Assembly (NCBI GenBank): GCA_036971615.1
Contig: JAYKKR010000009.1
Span: 434,001-498,000, forward strand
Direction: 5' to 3'
DNA: 64,000 bases
Origin: Amyloporia xantha
Lineage: Eukaryota; Basidiomycota; Agaricomycetes; Polyporales; Adustoporiaceae
The notes under the pieces were generated by a model. It was given only the letters and a program-made list of their open reading frames with translations, was not told the DNA's origin and searched no databases. Shown here piece after piece: positions 48,815-58,771 of this stretch; positions within the stretch are counted from its first letter, which is position 1; each line of letters begins with the position of its first letter. The position numbers and the translations under genes are program-made.

Positions 48815-50083
48815 ATGGATCCCTCCAAGATTCCTACCTCCACCATTCCCATTTTTGATGGCACAAACTATATTGCCTGGTCTAACGCCATGAGAGGTGT
48901 TTTTAGATGGTCTGGTTCCTGGAACATTGTTGAAGGGAATTCAGGCACACCTCTTCCTCGTCCTACTGTTGCAGCTGCTGGAGAAGACCTCGTTACCATC
49001 CAGGCTGCTTGGGATGAGAAGAATGACAAGGCACTTGGTTTGATGACCATCTATATTTCCTCCTCGCTACAATTCCTCATTGGCAATACTACCACTGCTG
49101 CTGCAGCGTGGAAAGCAATTAAAGATCAGTATGCCAAACCTGGTGCTGTTGGTGCATTCGTCTACTTCCAACAATTATTCAATACTCGCTTTGACGATGC
49201 CCAACCTCTTCGCCCTCAGATAACAGCACTTGAGGAAATTCGTAGTCGTACCGTTGATGCTGGGATTGCCATCTCAGATCAATTTGCTGCCCTCATTATT
49301 GTCAACGCCTTGCCCAATTCTTATCAGACCATTGCTTCGACTCTGCTGGCTACAGTTACAGACCTTTCTACACTTAAACCAGCAGATGTCATCCCCAAAA
49401 TAATTGAGGAAGAAGCTAGACGTCAGGCCTCTAAAAATGCTAATGTCTCTCGCGTCTCGTCGACTACTCGTCTCCCAAAGAAATGTAATATCTGCGGGAA
49501 GACTAATCATTCGACTGAGAACCATTGGCCTGATGGAAAGCCACCTCAAAAGGGGAATAAGCAGGGCAAAGGCAAGGGCAAGCAAGGCGGTAATCAAGGT
49601 GGAAATAATAAAGGAAGTGGACAGAATCACGGTCAAAATAATGGTAATACTGGAGCTTCACAAGGACAGGGACAGAATTCTGGTGCAAAAGTCAACAATC
49701 TTCTTATAGAATCTGTACCAGATGTAACGGTAGCATCTTCTTCGTCCAAATCAATTGACCTTTCCCTGTACCATGTGGGAGATGAGATCGCAAGATGGAT
49801 GGTTGACTCAGGTTGTACTTCACATGTCACAAACGTCTTTGAAGATTTTGATCACTATCATGAATTTCCAGTACCTGGTCATGCGCACTTAGCCGGCGCA
49901 GATAAAACCATAGATATCAAAGGTGTTGGAAAAGTTCTTCTGCGACATCAGAATAGTGACGGAATCATTGTCAACCTGACTCTTAAATCTGTCCTTTATA
50001 TTCCTGAAGCGTCTCATCGTTTCTTCGCTCCACGTACCATTATTGACCAGGAGGCTGCTATAGTGCCCATGGGGACACTATGA
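48815..50083 (+). CDS. gag: Copia Gag and protease
   Basis: 422 residues from the ATG at 48815. The N-terminal two thirds is the Copia Gag capsid-like region (TNYIAWSNAMRGVF near the start). A zinc knuckle CNICGKTNHSTENH lies near residue 224; its ligands read C-C-H-H rather than the usual C-C-H-C. A Gly/Gln/Asn/Lys-rich linker follows. The aspartic protease WMVDSGCTSHVTN has its catalytic Asp near residue 330. The frame stops at 50083 because a G is missing from the run at 50071-50074; the coding sequence continues in another frame from the ATG at 50080, so Gag-Pol was one polyprotein. Gag packages the RNA and protease releases the enzymes. Confidence 0.9.
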   Translation: MDPSKIPTSTIPIFDGTNYIAWSNAMRGVFRWSGSWNIVEGNSGTPLPRPTVAAAGEDLVTIQAAWDEKNDKALGLMTIYISSSLQFLIGNTTTAAAAWKAIKDQYAKPGAVGAFVYFQQLFNTRFDDAQPLRPQITALEEIRSRTVDAGIAISDQFAALIIVNALPNSYQTIASTLLATVTDLSTLKPADVIPKIIEEEARRQASKNANVSRVSSTTRLPKKCNICGKTNHSTENHWPDGKPPQKGNKQGKGKGKQGGNQGGNNKGSGQNHGQNNGNTGASQGQGQNSGAKVNNLLIESVPDVTVASSSSKSIDLSLYHVGDEIARWMVDSGCTSHVTNVFEDFDHYHEFPVPGHAHLAGADKTIDIKGVGKVLLRHQNSDGIIVNLTLKSVLYIPEASHRFFAPRTIIDQEAAIVPMGTL

Positions 50084-51466
50084 ATTTTTGGGCAGGCTCC
50101 AAACCGGGTGAGAACCTAATCCTCACTGCGCGATCAAGCCATGATGGTTCAGGTTTCTATTGGCTTGAAACCAAAGTGTTTCATCCAAACACCCGGCCTC
50201 AGACTCTGCAATCTGTGGAAGCTGACTATGACTTGTGGCATCAACGGTTTGGTCATGCGGGACGTAACACAATTCGTCAATTGCCTAATCATGTTAATGG
50301 CGCACCAAATAGTCTTTCTTCAGCACCAAAGTCTGATCCTTGTGCTGGTTGTGCGCTTGGCAAGTCCCACAGACAACCGTTCCCACTCTCTTCTACTCGC
50401 GCTTCTAAACCATTGGAACTTATACACTCCAGACCTCGTCGAGATGCCATCTCTGTCTATTGATGGTTTCAAATATTGTGTCACATTCCTCGACGACTTC
50501 TCCTCATTTGGTGTCATGTATTACCTTAAGCGGAAATCTGATGCTCTCACCTGCTTTAAAAGTTATCGAGCATGGGGGGAAACTCAGCTTTCTACGCGAC
50601 TTAAGCGTTTCCGCTCTGACAGAGGAGGAGAATTTATGGGTGAAGAGTTCACACAATATTTACATGAAAATGGTATTGAGCGCGAGGCATCTATGCCACA
50701 AAGTCCACAACAGAATGGACGTGCAGAACGTTGGCAGCAAACTATTGTAGAAAAAGCAGAAGCTATGCGTCATCATGCTGGTTTATCCACTGGCTTCTGG
50801 AAACTTGCTGTTGAAACTGCCGTTCATATTTACAATCGTCAGCCATTCCGCAGAGCACACTGGCGTACTCCCATTGAATTATGGAATGGTACTGTTCCAG
50901 ATGTGTCGTACTTTAGAGTCTTTGGATGCCTAGCCTATGTACATGTTCCAGAAGGAGCGACGCCAGGATAAGCTCACGGCTCGAGCTAAACCTATGGTGT
51001 TCGTCGGCTATGAACCTGGATCAAAGGGGTATCGATTCTGGGATAAAGATAGCCGCTCCATTGTTTTATCGCGTGATGCGGTATTCAATGAGAGATCCTT
51101 TCCGAACAAAAGTGAGAATCCTATTCCCGCTGCCCAACAACCGCATGAGCCGCCCGTTCCTGTAGCTCCAGCACCACAGCCGGCCCTGCCGCTTGGTGAT
51201 GATGATGCTAATAGGCCTGAACCGGATGCTGACTTGCCTCCACATCCGGGACCACCACCAGAACCACCTAGAAACCCATCTCCTCCACCTCGTCCACCTT
51301 CTCCAGATGAGCCTCCAGTACCACAACCTCCTCCATTTGTACCTAGACGCTCTACTCGGTCAACCGCCGGTAGACCTCCACCACGGCCTGACAATGCGTA
51401 TGGAGATCGTCACCCTGCAGCTATACAGCGTGACATTGACCAAGGAGGTGGTTTACCTGACGTCAT

Positions 51467-51702
51467 TGTTAGAGGGAGTGCTCGGACGCACAGATCACGT
51501 GATTTAGGCGCCCATACGTCGTACATACCTGTGGTCTCTGCCTGTATCTTTCCTTAATCCGTGCTATGAGTAGCCTTCGGTTAGGTGTCGGTGTATGTGT
51601 CGGGTTAGCTGTTTTGGCGCCTACTCTCCCTCCTGAGTTCCTAGGAGTATATCTGCTCTCTGAGCACCCCTTTGCGTCTGTGTTTCCTCTATTCGCGCGA
51701 CA
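51467..51702 (+). repeat. TRIM-like element 5' LTR
   Basis: 236 bases. It contains the 10-base palindrome ATCACGTGAT (51494-51503), an E-box-like site. Confidence 0.9.
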
Positions 51703-51720
51703 GGTTATGAGCCCCGCGCT
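51703..51720 (+). other. Primer-binding site of the TRIM-like element
   Basis: It begins GGTTATGAGCCCCGCG and shares its first 20 bases with the Copia site at 47911, so both use the same half-tRNA initiator-Met primer. Confidence 0.75.
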
Positions 51721-52300
51721 CTCTGGCTTCATCCACCTCGATCTGCGCATGCAACCACATCCATTCTTCATCTACACTATCTGGGCCTACCAACTCATCT
51801 GTCTATCCTTCGATCTGCTTGATCTGCGATGATCTGCCCATCCACTACACCATTCTTCGCCTGCGTCCTCCCTCGCTGTCCACACCTCAAGTTTTGTGTT
51901 GGCGAATCTTGCTGTTCGAGTCAAGTCTCCGGCCTCGATCTTCTGCGTCATAAGCTGAGTGTAAGCCTCTAGCTGAGTTGCTGAGAGCATCTCCGGCTTC
52001 GTACCGTTGCATCACTGCGCCATGCTTCATCTCTACCTCTGTGAGTTCCCACATGAGCTTGATTGTGATGGAATGGGTCGGGTGGTCTGTTGGGAGTTGA
52101 GAGGACTGTTTGGATTGGGTGGGAGCATTTGTGGAGGAGCATTGAGGTTGTTGGATTGCTGGAAGGGTTCTGGTCTGGACGGTCATTGGATTCGGTGGGA
52201 GCATATTCTTCTTTGTTGTTTGGAGGATTGTATGTTTTCTTTTCTGTTGGTGGTTGTGAGGATTCCTTTTTCTGCTTCTGTGCATCCTCACAGGTGGGAG

Positions 52301-52536
52301 TGTTAGAGGGAGTGCTCGGACGCACAGATCACGTGATTTAGGCGCCCATACGTCGTACATACCTGTGGTCTCTGCCTGTATCTTTCCTTAATCCGTGCTA
52401 TGAGTAGCCTTCGGTTAGGTGTCGGTGTATGTGTCGGGTTAGCTGTTTTGGCGCCTACTCTCCCTCCTGAGTTCCTAGGAGTATATCTGCTCTCTGAGCA
52501 CCCCTTTGCGTCTGTGTTTCCTCTATTCGCGCGACA
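52301..52536 (+). repeat. TRIM-like element 3' LTR
   Basis: Same length and sequence by eye as 51467-51702. The palindrome recurs at 52328-52337. Confidence 0.9.
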
Positions 52537-53299
52537 GTCATGGAGAATCTCATCTCAGATCTTCCAGTAGAGTTTATTCTCAACGCCGATCCTCAGTACG
52601 GACCTTTTCCACAATCTTATCAGGAAGCGATCTCTCGCCCTGATCGGACCCAGTGGGAGGCCGCTATGCAGGAAGAGATAGACTCTCAAATGGAGAATGG
52701 TACATGGGAGTTAGTTGATTTACCTCCTGGACGTAAGGCAGTACCTTGTCGTTGGGTTTACACTATTAAACCTGGTGGTAGATATAAAGCTCGGCTTGTA
52801 GCCAAAGGCTTTAAACAGGTCAAAGGCATCGATTATGATGAAATATTCTCCCTGTCGCTCGTTTTGAATCTATAAGATTCTTACTCGCCCATGCTGCTCT
52901 TAATGATTGGGAGGTAGAGGCTATGGATGTAAAGACAGCATTCTTATATGGCGAATTAGACGAGGAGATATATATGGAGCAACCAGAAGGCTTTCAAGTC
53001 CCTGGTCAGGAACACAAAGTCTGTCATCTTTTAAAGGCTATTTATGGTCTTAAACAGGCTGGCAGACAGTGGAATAAAAAACTCCACAATGCGTTGTTGG
53101 AATTAGGGTTCACACGTACATATTCTGATGCGGGTATTTATGTGTATCGTCATCATGGGGGGGATTTAATACTTGTCGTATATGTTGACGATCTATTGCC
53201 TATTGGGTCTGATCGGCGTCAGATTGCATGGCTTAAAGGTTGTCTTCAGAAGCGATTTAATGTTCGTGATCTTGGGCCTGTAGAATCTTTTCTAGGCAT

Positions 53300-53423
53300 G
53301 CGGATTACTCGGGATAGATCATCCAGAAACATTTGGCTTGATCAGTCTAAATACATTGAAGGCGGATTACTCGGGATAGATCATCCAGAAACATTTGGCT
53401 TGATCAGTCTAAATACATTGAAG
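53300..53423 (+). repeat. Exact 62-base tandem duplication in the Copia RT region
   Basis: The unit 53300-53361 (starts GCGGATTACT, ends CATTGAAG) is repeated at 53362-53423. Because 62 is not a multiple of three, it shifts the RT-RNase H frame. It may be a replication slip or an assembly artefact. Confidence 0.9.
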
Positions 53424-54225
53424 AGACACTCGAGCGATTCCAAATGCTAGATGCAGCACCCACGCGAACTCCCCTTCCATTTGGCGTACATCTTGTCAAA
53501 GCAGATCCTTCATATGAAGTTGATGCCGCCCTTCGCTCAAAGTACCAACAGCTCATTGGTTCACTTCTGTGGATCGCCTTAGGCACTCGCCCAGATATAG
53601 CCTATGCAGTTAATCGCCTTTCCCAATATTCTGCTAAGCCTACAATGCAACATTATAAAGCCGCACAATATATTCTTCGCTATTTGAACGGTTCACGTTC
53701 ACTTCGGCTTTGCTACAAAGGCAGCGGATTATCTGGACTTATAGGTTATTCTGACTCTGATTGGGCTGAGAACAAGGACGATAGGCATTCAACTAGTGGC
53801 TTTGTCTTCTTTATGGCAGATGCTGCTATTTCATGGGTCTCGCGGCGACAAAAGACTGTTGCTCTGTCTTCTACAGAAGCAGAGTACATGGCGTTGTCCG
53901 ACTCTTGTCGACAATTAGCCTGGCTTCGGACTCTTCAGTCTGAGATTGGTTTTAAGCCGCAAAATGCCACACCTTTATGCATTGATAATAATGGTAGCAT
54001 TTTTCTTGCGGTTAATCCAGCTCATGACAGAAGAACCAAGCACATTGATATACGGTACCACTTTTGCAGAGAGTTCATTGAAAACGGTCATGTCGATCTT
54101 TTCTTTGTACCTACTGCTGAGCAAAGGGCCGATATCCTCACTAAGAATTTATCTTTCTCTATTCATGAGAAATTTGTACATAGTCTTGGACTAGAGTAGT
54201 TAGCGACTATCTAGTTGAGTGGGAG

Positions 54226-54529
54226 TGTTGAACGATTAGTTTCCAACTATAGTAGTCGCACTTCCATACTTGGTAGTCAGTACTTACTCATTTCTATGAT
54301 GTTCTATGATGTTCCATAGTATGCTCTTGTCTTACTTCATAGGCTCCACTTTCTTACTAAGAAATCTCCACTATGATTTCATTATGACTTCATATCTTAC
54401 TCAGATATTCTATAGGTTTCTGGATACGATTACTAAGGAGCCTTTCATGCATGTATATAAGCAGGGCCTTACAGCCCACTAGAATACAAGACGGATTAGC
54501 CTCCTCTCCTCTATAGTCTGCGCTCAACA
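54226..54529 (+). repeat. Copia 3' LTR
   Basis: Same length and, by eye, the same sequence as 47607-47910. It is followed by CTTCC (54530-54534), the target-site duplicate of 47602-47606. Confidence 0.95.
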
Positions 54530-54845
54530 CTTCCTTCCATTGCGCGGACAGTTCGTAAGGGACACGCCACATGACTGAAGCTCGGAGCGCAGACGATTGG
54601 AATTGGGCGATGATTGTTCGGACAGCTCGAGATAAGCCTTGAATAGCTTTACGCTGCCGTACGCTTGCGCAATCTCGCGGATATTATCGACTATGTCATA
54701 TCCTGGAACTGAACATGGTGGGGTACATCTCTCTATATGACAAGTCAATTATATGTGTTTAACTCGTGGTTATAGATAGAACTCGTTCTTGCTAGAACCT
54801 ACCGTAATCCCAAAAGATAGCGACATTCGGTTCGTGGCCGTCCAT

Positions 54846-55876
54846 AAGAGAGAAGCAAAGGAGGGCAAATTTTGTGCTCTTAGAAACTCATAAGTAATGC
54901 ATATAGCGCCAGTGCGACAGTGCGCATGGCATGAGGCCTTGATGAGGCCTTTCGCATTTTGCGCGCTACTTAGACGGTTGCCTCTTCGGGAGCACTGTTT
55001 CTGATAATCGCGATCGGGCACGGCTGAAATTCGCGGAGGAGCAATTGAAGTAACTTCAGATGAAGATCTCTGTCGGACAAAAATGGAGCGTACATACGCA
55101 GGGTACAGTTTGCCAATGTCCCCCAGTGTAGTATTGTGAGAATTCCGTCAGTCCGCTACGAGAGGGTACAGTCATCAACCGGTCCTTGAGACGGTCAAAT
55201 CTTGTCGAGCCTCGGAATATCCAAACATTCTCATTTGCGCAGATCGGTTACGACATATAAAATGACCGGTGAGCAAGGGATGTGCGCTGGATAGAGGGGG
55301 GCAGTAAATTGTATACCGTAGCGGGTGCTGTCGCTTTACACGGCCATACCTTACAGTAAATCATAGCCCTCAAGTTCAACTCCAAACACTACAACGACAA
55401 TAGAATATGTGATATAATACATTCCGAGGCGTCATCGCAACTTGGAAAGCATGAGATAGCACATTGCATTAGAAATACAAATGACAACGATAGTAAATTT
55501 GACGACACAAAGAGGCACTTGAGTATACCTGAACCAGCGGCGATCGGTTACTCTACGAGGTAAATAGCAATGGCACATAGTGGGCAGATCCACTGCGAGC
55601 TTGGCAAGGGGAGAAGTACAGATAGGCACGTCATCTCTATCCCAATAGCTGTCCGTGGCTGTTGGCTACATTGTTGTTACGACTGAAATACTGTACAAAG
55701 GACCAACGAGAGCAGGGCGATAGCAAGTCTGATAATATAAATCGTCGAGCGTGGTAGAAACCAGCGCTCATAAATTCAGGAGAAATGGGAACTTACTAGC
55801 AGCGTGAGGAGGGGGCCTGGCTACGTAGCCCAAGTATTGACAAAGAGAGGGTGCGCAGGACGCGGCTACGTCCGAG
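54846..55876. other. Intergenic stretch between the two NYN-LOTUS genes
   Basis: About 1 kb, with the promoter of the pseudogene on its left and the 3' end of the intact gene on its right. Only short unrecognised frames occur. Confidence 0.45.
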
Positions 55877-58488
55877 CTATATGGCGACAGAGGCGCGACC
55901 GTGCCACGCTGGCTCGAGCGAGACCCATGCACCTCCACCTATATTACCGAGTTCCACTATGCCCTCCTTCTCTGCAGCGGCAGCATATTCACGCCAGCCT
56001 TTAACTCCGGCAAAAGAGTAGACATTTGGGTTCTGCTCTACCAGTGCCAGAGCTACAACCGAACGCAATGGCCGATAGATTCCAGATTTCCTGCATATTT
56101 CCAGTACAAACAAGAGGTTAAAAAATCGAACAGGGATTGGGAGCAAAGCGGGTGGATCAGGATCAGACTTCGGAGTGACATCCGATGACTCGGATCCTGG
56201 CGCACCGGAAGATGATTCCAGCGGTGAGTCTGTTGGCGTTACGCCAAGAGTTGCTACAGCTGGCATCTCTGGTAGTCCGTTACGTTGCGCATGTTCTACA
56301 GGCGTGGATTTTGTCAGAATTGCTGCGCCTGGAGCGCTTGTATGACAATGAATCTTGTCTGTTATAGCTGACTCGGAGGAAACCACTTGTTCCTGCAGTG
56401 TCACCACGGTAGTTGTCGGTGAAGTAATGGCTGGGCAGGAAACTGAATTGTTTGAGCTACTTGTCTCTGTTGACGAGGCTGCAAGAGCTTGCACCGAAAT
56501 TCTATTTATCCACGCAGGACTTAGCGAAATCCAAGCGCTCGCATCCTTGCCACCGAGGGTGACAATCCCCGCATTCTTTGCTAGGAGAGCGTACTCGCTC
56601 CAGCGCGTGACACCTGCTGATCTGTACGCGTTTATATCCCGTTGCATCAGTTGATATGCCACCTGGCTGCGCGGCGGGGCATCACAACCTCTTGATCGAT
56701 GGTTCTCCAGGACCTCAAGGAGAACAACGAAGTGCGGAGGAGCCGGAGGCTTGGATGGCTGGGGAAGTTCCTCTTGTAGCTTGATCGAGGGAGCTGGCTG
56801 TTCTACGGTTTGTAGCTGAGGTTTCGAAAGAGAACCGGTATTGTTGAGCGTACTGTTCTCCGACGTAGGGTGTTCCACGGACAGCACCTGAGGTGAAAAG
56901 GGGGGTGGCAATCTAATCACGATGCTGACGTCGTCAGCGTGGTTCGACCACACTGCGACGTTCCCGTGCTGATCGTCAGCAGACGCCCTGATTTGCGGTC
57001 GGATTGCAGTCGACGTCATAAAGCCTGTATCATCGTCTTCGGCCTTGTCGCAAGGCATGATAGATCCCAGCCTAGCAGGTCGTTCATGCAATTCAGATAG
57101 AATCGGAGGCGGCGAGCTGTCAGACGAAGTTAGGGCGGAATATGGTCCATTTGGTAATATATATTGGCCAGAATCAGCCTCAATTTCTGCCCGTGAAGGT
57201 ACATTCGTGACACCCGAGGATGGCTAGAGGTATGTATGACAATGCATACTCAAATCAAAAGGATGGAAAGTCTCACAGTCGTAGCGATGGCTATTGTGGC
57301 GCTCTCTTTGCCATTTCCCTGGAAAGCTGTAGGTGGGTAAGTTTGCTGGAAAAAGTAAAAGATGAGTCTTGATTATGCCAGAAATGATGACAAGAATGCG
57401 TACATAAGTGAGGGAACTGCCAGAAAGCAAGGGGTCCTCAATGTCTTCTAGCTGCATGTGGAGGTCGGGGATGTGTCTAGTACCCGTACTCGTCCTGAGC
57501 TCTGCATCTTGCACCGTAACAATCGTGTCACTGAAGGCTGGAAGACTTATGATACTAGGAGATGGCGTGCTAGTAGTTGGCCCCGGGAGACTCGGAGTGG
57601 AACGCTCGGCGTCGCCAGTGACGTCTGTGGCTGGGATTGTTTGAACGGACCTGGTCTGAAGTCGTGCACTATTGATGTGCGCGGCTGACTGAAGGGGCTC
57701 CATCTTGGTAGTTGGCCCAGAATTGACATCACGGAGGCATGAGCAGCCCTGTGGCTGTTCTAGATCCGGAGAAGGTACAACAGCAGGCGAGAATGAGGAC
57801 CGCGCTCGTTGCTGCACACCAAAGTTGGTATTACTCGTGGGTCCTGTCTCAACAGGTCGTTCGGTACAGTCCCTAGCAGGCTTGTGGAGGACATCAACTC
57901 CCCAGTCAAGAAGAGCCGAAGCCTGAGATTTGAGACTGTAATGTGCTGTACTGGACACAACCAGGACCACCTGATACTTCCGTAATCGCAAGGTGGACAC
58001 CGCATATACAAAATCGCGGTCTCCTGAAATCATTACGATCGTCGCCGGGGCGGGTGTATCGATGGCGAACGTAAGCATGTCCACTAATTCTCGGTATTAT
58101 GACTTCCCTATACACTTTGACAGACAGATCAACGCACCTATCATCATCTTATCGGCTACGTCCTTCTTTCCATTGTGAGGACAGTCGGTGAGGGATACGC
58201 CACTCGACTGAAGTTCTGAACGCAGACGATTTGAATTGAACAAAGACTGTTCAGATAGTTCGAGATATGCTTTGAACAGCTTCACACTGCCGTACTCGTG
58301 GGCGATCTGGCGAATATTATCGACGATGTCACATCCTCGAGCCGCACAAGGCGGAGTGCAGTTCTCTAGATAAAACATGAATGATATGCCCGGATGCGGG
58401 CCGATCAGCTTCTCGGAGATCGAAAAGAGTGCTAGTAAAGCTCACCGTAATCCCAAAAGATGGCAACGCTGGGTTCGTAGTCGTTCAT
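55877..58488 (-). CDS. NYN-domain RNase with two LOTUS (OST-HTH) domains, MARF1/Limkain-like
   Basis: Exons 58488..58446, 58365..58138, 58083..57404, 57345..57277 and 57223..55877 close to 788 residues. The N-terminal NYN (PIN-like) nuclease domain starts VAIFWDYEN (D13), continues with DVADKMM (D83, D86) and ends near ISGDRDFVYAV (D112, D114), so the acidic metal-binding set is complete. A long low-complexity linker rich in Ser, Thr and Pro follows. Two LOTUS domains come at about residues 505-577 and 707-778, each ending in an AGV..W.EYA...GIV.LG....AW.SL.PAW pattern. NYN-plus-LOTUS is the arrangement of MARF1/Limkain b1, which degrades or silences RNAs in animal germ cells; LOTUS domains bind RNA or helicases. 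RNA cleavage is therefore likely, the target unknown. It is the intact sister of the broken gene on its left. Confidence 0.85.
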
Positions 58489-58740
58489 GGTAGAGAAAGA
58501 AAGGAGGGTATGGCTTGTGTCTGGAGCAGCATAATATTATACATGTCCAAGGCGCTGCGGCTTGAATGAACCTTGAACGTCCGGCGTGCCTGCACTGCAC
58601 CGCACCGAACGTGGCTGCCCAGTGAATAGCAGCTGTCGCTTCCTGTGCACCTGCCATTTCTGGATGAAGAACTGGCTGTCTGCCAGTGTCTGATCACGAC
58701 CAGTCGGACCAAGTGAGTATAGATAACGCTGACTGTAACT

Positions 58741-58771
58741 AACGCGACCGCTCACGCGTGACGCGACGCGC
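58741..58771. promoter_or_regulatory. Cluster of ACGCG boxes upstream of the NYN-LOTUS gene
   Basis: Several ACGCG units fall in about 30 bases, including the palindrome TCACGCGTGA (58751-58760), about 260 bases upstream of the ATG at 58488. ACGCGT is the MluI cell-cycle box bound by MBF-type regulators in yeasts, so G1/S control is possible. This is inference from the motif only. Confidence 0.4.

Larger units (their letters stand above)
51467..52536 (+). mobile_element. Nested TRIM-like miniature LTR retroelement, 1,070 bases
   Basis: Two 236-base direct repeats (51467-51702 and 52301-52536), identical by eye, have TGTT...ACA ends. They flank 598 bases of non-coding DNA. The duplicated GTCAT on both sides (51462-51466, 52537-52541) shows it was inserted as a unit. 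After its left LTR comes the same initiator-Met primer site as the host Copia, and before the right LTR the same GTGGGAG tract. It has no gag or pol. It therefore fits a terminal-repeat retrotransposon in miniature, copied in trans. Confidence 0.9.
50080..54199 (+). pseudogene. pol: Copia Pol: integrase, reverse transcriptase, RNase H (frame-broken)
   Basis: The order is integrase, then RT, then RNase H. Integrase has the HHCC finger (HQRFGHAG, CAGCALGK), RSDRGGEF and the NGRAER segment; a Pro-rich hinge follows; RT carries DVKTAFLYGEL and YVDDLL; RNase H has SDSDWAE, SSTEAEYMAL and DNNGS. The frame is broken by an extra C at 50429-50430, an extra G near 50951, a lost C at 52850-52852, a 62-base tandem duplication (53300-53423) and the nested element at 51467-52536. 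The last stop is at 54197-54199, just before the right LTR. RT copies the RNA, RNase H removes it and integrase inserts the cDNA. As read, no full Pol can be made, though several breaks may be sequence errors. Confidence 0.9.
47607..54529 (+). mobile_element. Ty1/Copia LTR retrotransposon, 6.9 kb
   Basis: It has two 304-base LTRs that I read as identical, TGTTGA...CAACA ends, a 5-base target duplication CTTCC on both sides, a primer-binding site directly after the left LTR and a purine-rich GTGGGAG before the right LTR. Internally the order is gag, protease, integrase, reverse transcriptase and RNase H, which defines Copia. Identical LTRs mean a recent insertion. It also carries a 1,070-base nested element at 51467-52536. 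It lies in the opposite orientation to the NYN gene it disrupts. Confidence 0.95.
45956..54845 (-). pseudogene. NYN-domain/LOTUS RNase pseudogene, split by a Copia insertion
   Basis: The 5' part (54845 to 54530) codes an ATG start, VAIFWDYE, a GTAGGT...TAG intron and the first half of an NYN domain down to CPRNGRK. The frame resumes exactly at 47606 with DVADKMMI, an intron, then PAPATFVIISGDRDFFYAV. The gap is a Copia element flanked by a duplicated CTTCC, so the insertion lies between two codons inside the nuclease domain. Elsewhere the gene is also damaged: a base is lost near 47397 after NSAHC, and near 46115-46145 a frame shift and a stop break the single LOTUS-like C-terminal domain (AAYKLAGVQHWDQYA...WVSLEPAW). 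The usual DYEN is DYER here. The sequence is closely related to the intact gene at 55877-58488, so the pair is a tandem duplication with one dead copy. Confidence 0.85.
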
